Assembly (NCBI GenBank): GCA_022796475.1
Contig: JAAWIS010000036.1
Span: 1 to 34,184 of the forward strand
Length of the DNA stretch: 34,184 nucleotides
Direction of reading: 5' to 3'
Source: Lachnospiraceae bacterium
GTDB taxonomy: Bacteria > Bacillota > Clostridia > Lachnospirales > Lachnospiraceae
How positions within the stretch are numbered: position 1 is the stretch's first letter; the number at the start of each line of letters is the position of its first letter. A program made the translations under genes and the position numbers. Below are positions 17,343 through 26,642 of the stretch, in pieces. Below the pieces are notes generated by a model. It did no database searches. It saw only the letters and a list, made by a program, of their open reading frames with translations, and was not told the origin of the DNA.

Positions 17343-17604
17343 GTTCTTCCATCTCCTTTTCCAGCGCTTCATACACCTCTTTGGGAATCGCCATCTTAAA
17401 GGACCTTTCTAGCCCCTTGGACTTTACTGCCTTTTTCAGACATTCTTTGGAAGGGCAGATATAAGCCCCTCTCCCGTTCTTCCGCCCGGTGGCATCTATC
17501 AGGATATCCTGCTGGGCTGTCTTCAGCACACGGATCATTTCTTTTTTGCTTTTCATTTCCCCGCAGCCGATACACTGCCTTAACGGTATCTTTTTCGTAC
17601 TCAC
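17332..17604 (-). CDS. ylxR: YlxR / RnpM family RNA-binding protein
   Basis: 90-residue protein of the YlxR (DUF448) family. In Bacillus it has been described as a modulator of RNase P, renamed RnpM. Diagnostic motifs are RQCIGCGEMKSKKEMIRVL at about 9-27, with the CxxC pair, and GRKNGRGAYICPS at about 40-52, followed by the ERSFK block near 69. Complete, with no unusual features. It sits 87 bases after nusA, as in most Firmicutes. Confidence 0.93.
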   Translation of the reverse strand: MSTKKIPLRQCIGCGEMKSKKEMIRVLKTAQQDILIDATGRKNGRGAYICPSKECLKKAVKSKGLERSFKMAIPKEVYEALEKEMEELGF

Positions 17605-17691
17605 GTTTCCGTCACTCCTGCTCTCTTTCGATTCTGCTTATTTCGATGTATCAATGCCTTCTTAAATCATCCTCACTCCTTCTCAGGCACC

Positions 17692-18900
17692 TTAATCTTC
17701 CGGGAATCCATCCTCATCCTGGTAGTTTTCCTCTGGCTCCTCTTCCTGGCAGCCTTCTTGTATCGTTTCCTCTGTTTCCTCTTCCAGGAAGTCTTCGTCA
17801 TCCTGATAATTGTAATCTACCATATCCTCCTGGTACTCAATTCCCAGCTCTTCAAATAGTCCCTGTTCCTTTGCCTGGGTTTCGCTCTTAATATCAATCT
17901 TATATCCAGTAAGTCTTGCTGCAAGCCTGGCATTCTGCCCTTCCTTTCCGATTGCTAAGGAAAGCTGATAGTCTGGAACAATTACTAACGCTTCCTTTTC
18001 TTCCTCATCAGCAACCACACAAATTACCTTGGCAGGGCTTAACGCATTCTCAATCAGATATGCTGCATTATCATCCCAGTTAATAATATCAATTTTCTCC
18101 CCGTGAAGCTCGTTAACCACAGCATTTACTCTGGCGCCGTTCATTCCCACACAGGCGCCTACCGGATCTACATTAATATCATTTGACCAGACGGCTATTT
18201 TCGTTCTGGAACCTGCTTCTCTGGCTATTGCCTTAATCTCCACTGTCCCATCCTTAACCTCTGCAACCTCTGACTCAAACAGCCGCTTAACCAGATCCGG
18301 ATGAGTTCTGGATACAGAAACTCTTGGCCCCTTGGAGGTATCTTTTACTTCCAGAATATAAACTTTAATCCGATCATTCGGGCGAAGCGCCTCCCCTTTT
18401 ACCTGTTCACTTTCATTTAAGATTGCATCCAGCTTTCCTAAATTAATGCTGATATTACGTCCCAGATTCTTCTGTACGATTCCTGTGATAATATCCTTTT
18501 CCTTACTGTAGTAGTCATTATACAGCTCTTTGCGTTCTTCTTCGCGGATTTTCTGTAAAATCACGTTTTTGGCATTTTGGGTAGCAATACGACCGAACTC
18601 CTTTGACTGGATTGGGATTGGAACGATATCACCGGGAATATAACGCGGATTTTTCAATTTTGCCTCCCCCACGCAAATCTGGGTCAGGGGATCTTCTACC
18701 GTTTCCACCACTTCTTTTTCCGCAAATACGGAAAAATCGCCGGTATCCGGGTTAATATTTACTTTTATATTATCTGCCTTCCCGAAGTGATTTTTGCAGG
18801 CAGTCAGCAGTGAATTCTCAATTGCCTCCAAAAGCACTGCCTTGCTGATATTTTTCTCCTTCTCAATCATTTCCAATGCTAATAAAAGTTCCTTATTCAT
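17692..18900 (-). CDS. nusA: Transcription termination/antitermination protein NusA
   Basis: RNA polymerase-associated factor for pausing, termination and antitermination. The N-terminal RNAP-binding domain starts MNKELLLALEMIEKEKNISK. An S1 domain (about 130-200), then KH1 and KH2 follow, with the conserved RTKIAVWSNDINVDPVGACVGMNGARVNAV and LAIGKEGQNARLAARLTGYKIDI. The ATG at 18900 is preceded by TTAGGAGG; the frame stays open upstream but with no support. The C terminus has a roughly 50-residue Asp/Glu-rich tail instead of the acidic repeats of proteobacterial NusA. Length 402 residues. Confidence 0.96.
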   Translation of the reverse strand: MNKELLLALEMIEKEKNISKAVLLEAIENSLLTACKNHFGKADNIKVNINPDTGDFSVFAEKEVVETVEDPLTQICVGEAKLKNPRYIPGDIVPIPIQSKEFGRIATQNAKNVILQKIREEERKELYNDYYSKEKDIITGIVQKNLGRNISINLGKLDAILNESEQVKGEALRPNDRIKVYILEVKDTSKGPRVSVSRTHPDLVKRLFESEVAEVKDGTVEIKAIAREAGSRTKIAVWSNDINVDPVGACVGMNGARVNAVVNELHGEKIDIINWDDNAAYLIENALSPAKVICVVADEEEKEALVIVPDYQLSLAIGKEGQNARLAARLTGYKIDIKSETQAKEQGLFEELGIEYQEDMVDYNYQDDEDFLEEETEETIQEGCQEEEPEENYQDEDGFPED

Positions 18901-18967
18901 GTTTATCCTCCTAAACTTCATGCGCCTGCTTTCAGACGCACCAGTAACATGTTTTGCCATAAACCCT

Positions 18968-19441
18968 TTAAAAATCAAGAGCCAAACGGATTAGCGCAAT
19001 GTCTGCTTTGCTAAAAACAAGCTCGGAGCCATCTTCCATCCTGATGGTAACAGACTCTTTATCATATGCTTTTAATGCCCCGGTATACTCCTTACTTTTA
19101 TTGAACGCTTTGTAAAGCCGGATTTCCACATCTTTCCCCATATTTCTTTCAAAATCCTTGTCTTTTTTCAAGGGTCTTCCAAGCCCCGGGGAACTAACCT
19201 CAAGGATATAGCTGTCCGGAATAAAATCTTCTTTATCCAGCCAATCGCTTACTATCCTGCTGATTGTTTCGCAGTCGTCTACAGAAATCCCGCCCTCTTT
19301 ATCAATATAGGCCCGCAAATACCAGTTTCCTGCTTCTTTTACATATTCCACATCAACTAATTCAAACCGATACTCTTCCATTAAAGGTAAAAGGAACTTC
19401 TCTGTCCTGGATTCATAACCTTCCTTTTTTGTCATTCCCAT
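18968..19441 (-). CDS. rimP: Ribosome maturation factor RimP
   Basis: 30S assembly factor, first gene of the nusA-infB operon. The conserved LLPLMEEYRFELVDVEYVKEAGNWYLRAYIDKEGGISVDDCETISR and VSSPGLGRPLKKDKDFERNMGKDVEI blocks identify it. The start is set at 19441 (MGMTKKEGYE) with AAGGTGG about 6 bases upstream. The longer frame back to 19534 would run through the leader hairpin. Length 157 residues. Confidence 0.95.
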   Translation of the reverse strand: MGMTKKEGYESRTEKFLLPLMEEYRFELVDVEYVKEAGNWYLRAYIDKEGGISVDDCETISRIVSDWLDKEDFIPDSYILEVSSPGLGRPLKKDKDFERNMGKDVEIRLYKAFNKSKEYTGALKAYDKESVTIRMEDGSELVFSKADIALIRLALDF

Positions 19442-19511
19442 ACTGCACCACCTTCCTTTCTGAATCAAATAAGGTGCTTTATGTGACAGGAACCATTTCC
19501 TATGACATAAA

Positions 19512-19540
19512 AGTAAGAGTGGACTGCTGCCCACTCTTTA
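19512..19540 (-). promoter_or_regulatory. rimP leader hairpin
   Basis: On the minus strand AAGAGTGG (complement of 19531-19538) pairs with CCACTCTT (complement of 19515-19522) around an 8-base loop, followed by ACTTTTATG. It is 70-100 bases upstream of the rimP start. Bacillus-type rimP operons often carry an AGAGTGGG...CCCACTCT hairpin at this place, as I recall, so this looks like the same leader element. Confidence 0.5.
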
Positions 19541-19556
19541 CTATCTTACCTTTATT

Positions 19557-19598
19557 TGTTATCGTAACCATGATAACACTGATCCTGAAAAAATGCAA
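19557..19598 (-). promoter_or_regulatory. Promoter of the rimP operon with overlapping inverted repeat
   Basis: TTGCAT (19593-19598) and TATCAT (19570-19575) on the minus strand are exactly 17 bases apart. The inverted repeat TGTTATC (19557-19563) / GATAACA (19572-19578), 8 bases apart, covers the -10 box and likely start site, so it could act as an operator or a start-of-transcript hairpin. Confidence 0.6.
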
Positions 19599-19661
19599 GT
19601 ATTTTTTCTCTGAACTTCCATAAATGAACTTCCATGAATCCCTATTTGGACTGTTTCTAAT

Positions 19662-20546
19662 TCAATCCGGAAGCTGTCGTTCATTCTGAATTAAAAATTC
19701 CACAAAGTCCTCTGTGGCCTTGGTCATATAATTTTTCTTGCTGTAAACCAAATAGATTAAGCGGGTATCCGGAGGGATATCGGATATCGTAATTTTTTTA
19801 ATCCAGGCAAACTGGCTTAAGTATGGCGTGTCAGCGGCGATTGCCGTTTGATTTGTGGCTGTAACCACTCCGCCGATGGATATTTCATCATCATATGAAA
19901 AACTTGCCTCTACCCCATTTGCCCGCAGTACCGCCCTTACAATCTTTCCGATAGGGATACTTTCCCGGTAAGTGGTTAAGGGATAATTCTGCAGCTCAGA
20001 CAGCTCTACTGTTTCTTTAGCAGCCAGGGGATGATCGTTTCTGACCACTAATATAAGCCTTTGTGACAGCACAGGGATAAATTCCAATTCCGGATCCTCT
20101 GTTTTAGAGCAAAAAACAATGTCATATTTCCCTGTTTTCAATTCCTCCAAAAGCCGCAGGGTATGTCCCTGATATACGTTAAAAACCATTTTCGGATTTT
20201 TTTCTTTATAATCCTGGGTTACTTTTGGCATGTAATCTCCCAGAATAGTTGGAATGCAGCCAATGTCTATTACGCCGCCTAGTTTGCCGGATTTGCTTTT
20301 CGCCACTGCGATCCCTTTATCCAACTGATTCAGCGCGCTGTTTACATATTCATAAAATTCTCTTCCGTATTTGGTCAGCTTTACATTCCGCCCCTCCTTT
20401 TGAAAAAGGGAAATCCCAAGTTCCTGCTCCAGGCAGGAAATCGAATCGCTTAAGCTGGGCTGAGTAATATAAAGCTCTTTTGCTGCTTTCGTATAATGCT
20501 GCAACTGAGCTAATTTACGAAAATAGTACAACTGCGATAAATTCAT
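19662..20546 (-). CDS. LysR-family transcriptional regulator
   Basis: 294-residue LysR-type activator. The N-terminal winged helix-turn-helix (about 1-60) reads MNLSQLYYFRKLAQLQHYTKAAKELYITQPSLSDSI, a textbook LysR signature. The effector-binding domain occupies about 90-290. The ATG at 20546 follows GGGGGAAG by about 7 bases; the frame extends upstream without support. It is the last gene of the acyl-CoA/ETF cluster, 75 bases after the GntP permease. A LysR-type palindrome lies at the far end of that cluster (31413-31439), between divergent promoters. I infer that it regulates the cluster; the ligand is probably the substrate or a CoA ester of it. Confidence 0.92.
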   Translation of the reverse strand: MNLSQLYYFRKLAQLQHYTKAAKELYITQPSLSDSISCLEQELGISLFQKEGRNVKLTKYGREFYEYVNSALNQLDKGIAVAKSKSGKLGGVIDIGCIPTILGDYMPKVTQDYKEKNPKMVFNVYQGHTLRLLEELKTGKYDIVFCSKTEDPELEFIPVLSQRLILVVRNDHPLAAKETVELSELQNYPLTTYRESIPIGKIVRAVLRANGVEASFSYDDEISIGGVVTATNQTAIAADTPYLSQFAWIKKITISDIPPDTRLIYLVYSKKNYMTKATEDFVEFLIQNERQLPD

Positions 20547-20621
20547 ATCTGCTTCCCCCGTTCCTTTGCTTATTCCGTCATAAACAAAGTGGCCTGGCAT
20601 CATTATGTTGCGCCGGCCAAA

Positions 20622-21923
20622 TCAGAAGATTATTCCGGCTGTTGCCATCAGTGCAATCACCAGACCTGCTATGGCGGCGGGAATGGTGGTTCCGATAATA
20701 ACATGCTTATAGCTTTCTTTTAGGCTGCAGCCACAGATGGACATGGTAAGGATTGCCACTGAAGAATTCGGCAGCTTATTTAAAATTAATGCAGATTCTG
20801 TTACAATCCGGTGAAGAGCCTGGGCATTTACCCCCATATCCAAAAAGGCCTGGCCAAAACTTTCCAGAAAAATCGTTTCTCCGGAAATTGCGGATCCAGT
20901 CAGTCCGGTTAGCACTGCCGTTCCAAAATAAGCCTTAATATAAGCGGGAATATTCATGGCTAACACCGCTTCCTGCAGGCTTTGAAATGCAGGCGACAGT
21001 CCTAATACTTTAGACAGCCCCATTACCGCAGCTACTGTCAGCATGGAGCTTAACCCGGAACTGCTTCCCCCTTTAATGGCGGCTTTCAGATCCTTAATAC
21101 GCTTAAACTGGGTTGCCGCAACCAAAAGAATCCCCAAAGTAAGAGAAAACAGAATGCTGTTTGAAGTACCCCAGCCAGAGGTAGCAACTACTGCAGCAAG
21201 CACCACTACAAAGGGCAGAACCGACATAGCGATGCCTGGCAATTCATCGTCCGAAAGGATATTTGTGCTGCCTTTGTACATTCCAAGCAACTCATCTTCT
21301 GTATGCTGCCTGTGACTTTTCTTCTGGGCATAATTAAAATAGAAGAAATAGCATACGGTAAGGATTGCCGTAAATACCACAGAAAGGCCAGGCGCCGAAC
21401 CGAGAGAAGTATGAAGGTAGGTATTGGGAAGTACATTGCAGATATCCAGCGTATACATAAATCCATTGGCACAGGCTCCTCCTCCTAACAGCATAAAGGG
21501 GAGCACCCGCCGATCCATCTTGTTTTCACGAAGCAGGTTGTCTGCAATCGGAAACAGCACAAATACCATAATATACCCATTAATTCCAAGAAGGGTAATG
21601 AAAAAAGTACAGATTAAAATCACAAGGCCTACCATTTTAGCCCCTAATTTTTCTGTCAGATATTTTGCAACCTTCGTCGCCAGCCCCGTTTCCAGAACCA
21701 ACTGTCCAAATACACCGCCCATTCCAAGAATCAAAAACCAGGATGCCACAAACCCTCCGGCGCCGCCGGAATAGGTGGTTAAAAAGCCTTCAAAAATATT
21801 AAGGCCGCTGGTTACTAAAATAATCAATGCTGTGACCACTGTTGCCGTAATCATATCGATGCCTCTGATAATCATGACTACCAGCAATGTAATTGCCACA
21901 ACTAAGCCGATGGTAGATAACAT
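20622..21923 (-). CDS. GntP-family proton symporter
   Basis: 433-residue polytopic membrane protein with about 12 hydrophobic segments. It resembles the GntP (gluconate/organic acid:H+ symporter) family: the N-terminal helix pair, then GGAGGFVASWFLILGMGGVFGQLVLETG at about 53-80. Later blocks include GGGACANGFMYTLDICNVLPNTYLHTSLGSAPG and a C-terminal segment with GSAISGETIFLESFGQ. The start has a perfect AAGGAGG. Known GntP members move gluconate, fructuronate, serine or other hydroxy acids. In this operon it probably imports the acid that the CoA ligase activates, or exports the reduced product. The exact substrate cannot be read from sequence. Confidence 0.8.
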   Translation of the reverse strand: MLSTIGLVVAITLLVVMIIRGIDMITATVVTALIILVTSGLNIFEGFLTTYSGGAGGFVASWFLILGMGGVFGQLVLETGLATKVAKYLTEKLGAKMVGLVILICTFFITLLGINGYIMVFVLFPIADNLLRENKMDRRVLPFMLLGGGACANGFMYTLDICNVLPNTYLHTSLGSAPGLSVVFTAILTVCYFFYFNYAQKKSHRQHTEDELLGMYKGSTNILSDDELPGIAMSVLPFVVVLAAVVATSGWGTSNSILFSLTLGILLVAATQFKRIKDLKAAIKGGSSSGLSSMLTVAAVMGLSKVLGLSPAFQSLQEAVLAMNIPAYIKAYFGTAVLTGLTGSAISGETIFLESFGQAFLDMGVNAQALHRIVTESALILNKLPNSSVAILTMSICGCSLKESYKHVIIGTTIPAAIAGLVIALMATAGIIF

Positions 21924-21987
21924 ATGTTTCCTCCTTATATTTTAAAACAGATTCCAGATTTTTCAAGGCGTTCTGTTCCGTTTCCTC

Positions 21988-23262
21988 CTAATCTCTGTCT
22001 TTCCAGCCAATTCCTGCATTTATCACAGTCGGGATGATCAGTGTAAATAACGTGATATACGATGCTAAGGTAAGGCCTTTGGAAACCAGCGACGTTAAAC
22101 CGGCCTGAGAAACACCCCAGGTAAGGCAGATATATAAAAAGGTCAGAATAGCCCCTCTTTTATTTCTTTTGGCCTCTGAAATCTTTGGCGGCTCTTTTAT
22201 CCGTTCCTGATACCAGTTTAAGATGCGGTCATTAAAGCCCTGTGCATAGTTGATGGCAGTGGATATGGTTGCAAAGAAAATCGCTATGGTTAACAAAGTA
22301 AGCATCACTGTTTTCAAAGCTCCGCTTCCAACGCCTTCCTGAACCACTAAAATCGTATAAACTGCTTTTCCATCTGCCCAGCCATCGTAAACTGCTGAAT
22401 AATTCGACGCCAAATTGATTACATTCATTTCCAAAAACGCCCAGTTTGCAATTACAGACAGGATTACGCCTAAGCGCAGCGTCTTTTTATTGGAAAACAA
22501 CTGGGCATGATTTACATAAGCCCCAAAGCCTGCCAGATTCTGGCCGGAAAAAATGTACGCCCAGACAAATGCAGTCAGAAGATATGTAACATAGCTTCCT
22601 TCCCCTGCTGTCATTCCTGCCTGAAGTTCGTCAGACATCCGGACAAACTCTGAGGAAAGCCGCCCTGAACTGATATTAAAAAATATATTTGGCACGTGAA
22701 CCAGGAGCAATGCAATAAAAATAACACCACTCATAAAGACTGCATTTTTCCGAACCAGGGAGGCGCCCTTCATACAAAGCAAAAGCATGATTGCCCCTAC
22801 AATTAAAGTTGTGATAATATATGGAATTCCCGTAAGTTCTGACAGGGCTGAGCCGGAAGTCGAGTAGGCCAGAGCCATGCATACAATTAAAAGCCAGTTA
22901 AAATTCAGCTCATAAATGATCTGCATCGGCCTGGCAAAAATACCTTTGCAAAAACCTTGGCCATACTTAAGCAAAAAGCTTCCATAGTCGAATGTGCGAA
23001 AATCCATGGCAAATTTCATAAAAAAATAAATAACAAAACAGTTAATTGCCGCTACCGCAAAAGGCATAAACAGGCAAAAGTAAGGCTGAGTTACTACCGG
23101 CAGCATCCCATAGAAGCCAGTGTTTTTAAAAAAATAGCTCCAGGGAGTAGAACCGGATGCAAATCCTCCTCCGCATTGAGAACTGAAGGCAATGGACACG
23201 AATACAATAACTGTCTTCCAGTCAACCCTCTGGCTGCTCTCTCCTACACTTGAATTCTCCAT
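21988..23262 (-). CDS. YkvI-family membrane protein
   Basis: 424-residue integral membrane protein with about 10-11 hydrophobic segments. The N-terminal block VFVSIAFSSQCGGGFASGSTPWSYFF resembles the GxGFASGQE helix-1 motif of the YkvI family (LeuT-fold-like transporters), here with a Gln-Cys-Gly variant. Family substrates are unknown to me. The start follows GAGGAATC. It comes 155 bases after the desulfoferrodoxin-like gene, a gap larger than elsewhere in the cluster, and 64 bases before the GntP gene. Two permeases of different folds in one operon suggest separate uptake and efflux, or substrate and counter-substrate. Confidence 0.72.
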   Translation of the reverse strand: MENSSVGESSQRVDWKTVIVFVSIAFSSQCGGGFASGSTPWSYFFKNTGFYGMLPVVTQPYFCLFMPFAVAAINCFVIYFFMKFAMDFRTFDYGSFLLKYGQGFCKGIFARPMQIIYELNFNWLLIVCMALAYSTSGSALSELTGIPYIITTLIVGAIMLLLCMKGASLVRKNAVFMSGVIFIALLLVHVPNIFFNISSGRLSSEFVRMSDELQAGMTAGEGSYVTYLLTAFVWAYIFSGQNLAGFGAYVNHAQLFSNKKTLRLGVILSVIANWAFLEMNVINLASNYSAVYDGWADGKAVYTILVVQEGVGSGALKTVMLTLLTIAIFFATISTAINYAQGFNDRILNWYQERIKEPPKISEAKRNKRGAILTFLYICLTWGVSQAGLTSLVSKGLTLASYITLFTLIIPTVINAGIGWKDRD

Positions 23263-23417
23263 ATCGATTCCTCATTTGATCTTTCTGGGCCCAACATGCT
23301 GCAGTCTGCGGCCCATCTAAAAAATGTTATAATACCGGGATCAAATTGTGTATTAACTCCGGCACCATGTTATTTTATTAACAATCCAGATTAAAAAAAC
23401 GGCTTCCATCTTTTTTG

Positions 23418-23972
23418 CTATTTTTCAGCACCTGACTGCCAATGGGGGTTCATCTTATCTAAAGGCACCTGAATCAGGCCGGCTTCTTTTCCATAGACAT
23501 AAATAATGAAGCCCCGCTTGCACCGGAACACACACTCTAAACATGGGTTTTCGTCACAGTAGGCAAATGCATCTGTATCCGCCAGCGCAAATACCACTGG
23601 AGAACGTTTTAAAGCGTCCACATATTTTAAACAGCCGCCTGTAAACGTCCTTAAATAAATCCATTCCGGCCCTGCTTCTTTGCTTTTTGCTTTCCAGGAT
23701 ACCTTTACCGCATTGTCATTATATCCTCCAGTAATCTGATAACTTATTTCCAGAGAAGATTTGGCTGATTCTAAGGAAATGGGAACCAGCCGTTTTGCTT
23801 TTTTGCCGCAGCAGTTAATCTCTCTGTCTTCCGTCTTCTCCTTTTCTCCCCCTGTGGCCAAAAACAGGGCGCCGCAGCTTTCGCATCGGTAAAATACCAC
23901 ATCTGGACACTGGCTTTCTCTGGGTTTTCTGGTATCCCTGCATCTTCTTGCACTAAATGTCTGTTCAATCAT
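23418..23972 (-). CDS. Desulfoferrodoxin-like protein lacking the catalytic histidines
   Basis: 184 residues. The N-terminal part has a desulforedoxin-type four-Cys centre, C30xxC33 and C54C55, in FYRCESCGALF...INCCGKKAK. This matches centre I of desulfoferrodoxin. The following beta-sandwich resembles a superoxide reductase domain: GGYNDNAVKVSW, then PEWIYLRTFTGG, then AFAYC139DENP where active enzymes have YCNxHG. The Cys ligand is kept, but the four His ligands of the active iron are absent by eye. Three extra Cys (144, 147, 151) follow. Its start overlaps the ligase stop by 8 bases, so it is translated with the pathway. I infer a structural or redox role, not superoxide reduction. The family call is by eye and needs a profile search. 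Confidence 0.6.
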   Translation of the reverse strand: MIEQTFSARRCRDTRKPRESQCPDVVFYRCESCGALFLATGGEKEKTEDREINCCGKKAKRLVPISLESAKSSLEISYQITGGYNDNAVKVSWKAKSKEAGPEWIYLRTFTGGCLKYVDALKRSPVVFALADTDAFAYCDENPCLECVFRCKRGFIIYVYGKEAGLIQVPLDKMNPHWQSGAEK

Positions 23973-25614
23973 AAACAGGCCGCCCTTCCATCCGTTTCTT
24001 TAATTCCTCCTGAAGCAAGTACTTCTTCACTTTTCCGCTTCCTGTATGGGGAATCCTCTCAATCAGCTCCAGCCGTTCCGGCCAAAACCGTTTCGGAACA
24101 CCTTTGGATCTTAAATATGCAATAACCCTTTCCAGACTTAAATCCTCACAGCCTGAAAGAGGGACTGCAAATGCACAGATCCGTTCCCCTAACCGGTCAT
24201 CCGGCATTCCGATAATGGTATGATCTCCCATACCCGGACAGCCTTCCAGATTATCATTGATCTCATTGGAATTTAGATTTTCGCCGCCCCGTACAATCAT
24301 ATCTTTCTTCCTTCCAATTATCCGGATATTCCGGTTTTCATCCATCACACAGAGATCTCCGCTGTGGAACCATCCTTCATCGTCCAGCACCTCATCTGTA
24401 ATATTCCTGGCCTTTAAATAGCCAATAAATACATTAGGCCCTCTGGATACTTCTTCACCTGGCTTTCCAAAAGGAACTTCACGTCCTTCATCATCCACTA
24501 CCTTTACCTGGACAGCTCCCACAGTACGCCCCGAGGCGGTTCCATTCAGTTTTAAAGTTTCCCAGGGTCTTACAAATACATGTGGCACGCTTTCCGTAGA
24601 GCCGTAAACTTCACATAGGAGAATCCGGAATTTCCAAGCCTTTTGAACCATGTATCCAGGCACCGGAGCGCCTCCGCAAAGGTAAAATTTAAGGTATGGC
24701 AGACTTCCTCCCCTTTGTTCTAATTCCCGCAGAATATCGTAGATAAAAGGTGTCGCCCCCATAGAATAGGTACACCGTTCCCGGTTCATTAAGGCGATCG
24801 CTTCATGGCACCGGTATTTCTGCTGAAGCACCAGTTTCGCCCCAATCAGCATGGTGGCAATTACCCCGTGATGAAATCCGGTTGCATGATTTAAAGGTGC
24901 AGGCATAAACATAATGTCCTCTTTCGTCAGCAGCAGTTCCCGGTTAAAGATTTCCTCGCTGTACCGGATATTGTCGTGGGAAAGGAGCACCCCCTTTGTC
25001 CCTCCCGTGGTTCCTGACGTACACAAAATTACTGCAACATCCTGTCCCGTCAGCCCATAATCCTGCTGTTTTTTGAAAGGCTCATAAGTTTCTAACAGTT
25101 CGCTTAATGTAATCAGGCTGCTGCTTTTTTCCTTTGCGTAATCCAAAAGAACGATTCCCTTCAGCGAAGGGATCTGGTCTTTTACTGCCAAAATCCGGCT
25201 TTCATAGTCTGTTTTATAGAAAAACACAGGGCCGAAATATACCTTGGATTCCGTAGTATTCATACTGCGGATCAGTTCTTTCTCTTCATAGGACATAGCA
25301 ATGGGGTGAATCACCGCCCCGGCTTTTAAGCAGGCGATTGTAACCAGTACGAATTCACTCCAAATGGGAATCTGAAAGGATACCACATCCCTTGGCCTTA
25401 CGCCCTGTTCAAGGAGATAGGCTGCAACTTTTGATGCAGCCTCATCTAACTGCCGGTAGGTATAGCGGAATCCTCTGTCATCCACCACATATTCCCGGTC
25501 AGGATAGTTCTCCACAGATTCTTCCCAGCAGTCCAGCAGCGTTTTGCGGCTCCAGTACCCTTTTTCCAGATACTCTTGTTTCTGTTTGGGATTGATCTTG
25601 ATTTCTTCAAACAT
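23965..25614 (-). CDS. Acyl-CoA ligase (ANL superfamily, CaiC-like)
   Basis: Activates a carboxylic acid with ATP and CoA via an acyl-adenylate. The P-loop TSGTTGGTKG is at 199-208, the aromatic/adenine motif YGSTES lies further on, the hinge Asp is in GWFHSGDLCVMDENRNIRIIGRKKDMI, and the C-terminal catalytic Lys528 sits in HTGSGKVKK. The 549-residue length and overall pattern fit medium-chain, aryl or carnitine-type ligases. The start 4 bases after the etfA stop follows AAGGAT. It sits with a CoA-transferase in the same operon: the ligase could prime the first CoA ester and the transferase then recycle CoA, as in cai and car systems. Confidence 0.9.
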   Translation of the reverse strand: MFEEIKINPKQKQEYLEKGYWSRKTLLDCWEESVENYPDREYVVDDRGFRYTYRQLDEAASKVAAYLLEQGVRPRDVVSFQIPIWSEFVLVTIACLKAGAVIHPIAMSYEEKELIRSMNTTESKVYFGPVFFYKTDYESRILAVKDQIPSLKGIVLLDYAKEKSSSLITLSELLETYEPFKKQQDYGLTGQDVAVILCTSGTTGGTKGVLLSHDNIRYSEEIFNRELLLTKEDIMFMPAPLNHATGFHHGVIATMLIGAKLVLQQKYRCHEAIALMNRERCTYSMGATPFIYDILRELEQRGGSLPYLKFYLCGGAPVPGYMVQKAWKFRILLCEVYGSTESVPHVFVRPWETLKLNGTASGRTVGAVQVKVVDDEGREVPFGKPGEEVSRGPNVFIGYLKARNITDEVLDDEGWFHSGDLCVMDENRNIRIIGRKKDMIVRGGENLNSNEINDNLEGCPGMGDHTIIGMPDDRLGERICAFAVPLSGCEDLSLERVIAYLRSKGVPKRFWPERLELIERIPHTGSGKVKKYLLQEELKKRMEGRPVYD

Positions 25615-25618
25615 AGTT

Positions 25619-26629
25619 TTATCCTTGATTTTTCGCCTTTAATTCCTTTACAAGCGCAGGAACCACCTCGAATAAATCACCTACGATACAGTAGTCTGCA
25701 ACTTCAAAAATCGGGGCTGTTTCATCTTTATTAATTGCAACAATGGCGCCGGATTCGCTCATGCCAGCCACATGCTGCACTGCCCCGGATATTCCGCATG
25801 CAAAATAAATTTTAGGCGATACTGTAGATCCGGTCTGCCCCACCTGTTTTGTCTGGGGCATCCATCCGGCGTCCACTGCAGCCCGGGAACAGCCTACGGT
25901 GCCGCCCAGCACATCTGCCAGCTCCTGAAGCACAGCGAAATTTTCTGCATTTTTCATGCCCCGGCCTCCGGATACAATTACTTCTGCTTCAGCCAGGCTC
26001 ATCCCCTGGTCTTCTGCCGCCTTGATAAATTCAATTACTTTCGTGCGGATCTCTTCTTTTGGGGTATGAATTGCTTCTTCAATAACAACCGGCTTATTAT
26101 CCGGGGTTACATCAGGTTTTTTAAACGCACCGGGACGGCAGGTGCCCATCTGAGGCCGGGTTTCGCCGCAAAGGATCTGGGCATACAGGTTTCCGCCAAA
26201 AGCAGGGCGCTCCCAGACTACATTCCCGGTTTCTTCTTCCACACTTAATGCGGTACAGTCTGCCGTTAAACCGGTATGAAGGCTGACAGCCAGTTTGGAT
26301 CCCAAATCGCGTCCGTTTACAGTAGCTCCTACTAAAATTGTATTGGGATTGTATTTCTTCACCAGTTCTAAAAATGCATGGCCGTATGCGTCTGCAGTAT
26401 AGTTCTCGTACTCGTCACCCTTTACCACATACACCTTATCTGCACCGTACCGGGCAGAACCCTCTACAGCCTCATCTACATTTTTTCCAATCACTACGGC
26501 GCAAAGCTGCTGCTTTAAGCCGTCTGCCAGCTTCCGCCCCTGGCCTAACAGTTCGAAGCCTACGCTCTTTGGCTGGCCCTGGAAGCATTCTATAAATACC
26601 CATACATCTTTATACATATCAAAGCTCAT
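25619..26629 (-). CDS. etfA: Electron transfer flavoprotein alpha subunit
   Basis: 336-residue EtfA/FixB. The C-terminal FAD-binding domain is clear: [72 protein letters not shown], then [23 protein letters not shown]. The N-terminal domain starts directly ([14 protein letters not shown]), without the extra [4Fe-4S] ferredoxin domain known from the caffeate-pathway CarE. AAGGAGG precedes the start. It pairs with EtfB, 13 bases upstream, to shuttle electrons to or from the acyl-CoA dehydrogenases. Whether the pair bifurcates electrons to ferredoxin is not decided by reading. Confidence 0.95.
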   Translation of the reverse strand: MSFDMYKDVWVFIECFQGQPKSVGFELLGQGRKLADGLKQQLCAVVIGKNVDEAVEGSARYGADKVYVVKGDEYENYTADAYGHAFLELVKKYNPNTILVGATVNGRDLGSKLAVSLHTGLTADCTALSVEEETGNVVWERPAFGGNLYAQILCGETRPQMGTCRPGAFKKPDVTPDNKPVVIEEAIHTPKEEIRTKVIEFIKAAEDQGMSLAEAEVIVSGGRGMKNAENFAVLQELADVLGGTVGCSRAAVDAGWMPQTKQVGQTGSTVSPKIYFACGISGAVQHVAGMSESGAIVAINKDETAPIFEVADYCIVGDLFEVVPALVKELKAKNQG

Positions 26630-26642
26630 GGTGGTAACCTCC

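Noticed and set aside
25619-26629. Identification of the operon as the caffeate (car) system.
   Set aside because: EtfA here lacks the N-terminal ferredoxin domain of CarE, there are two dehydrogenases, and the permeases differ. Only the general logic is shared.
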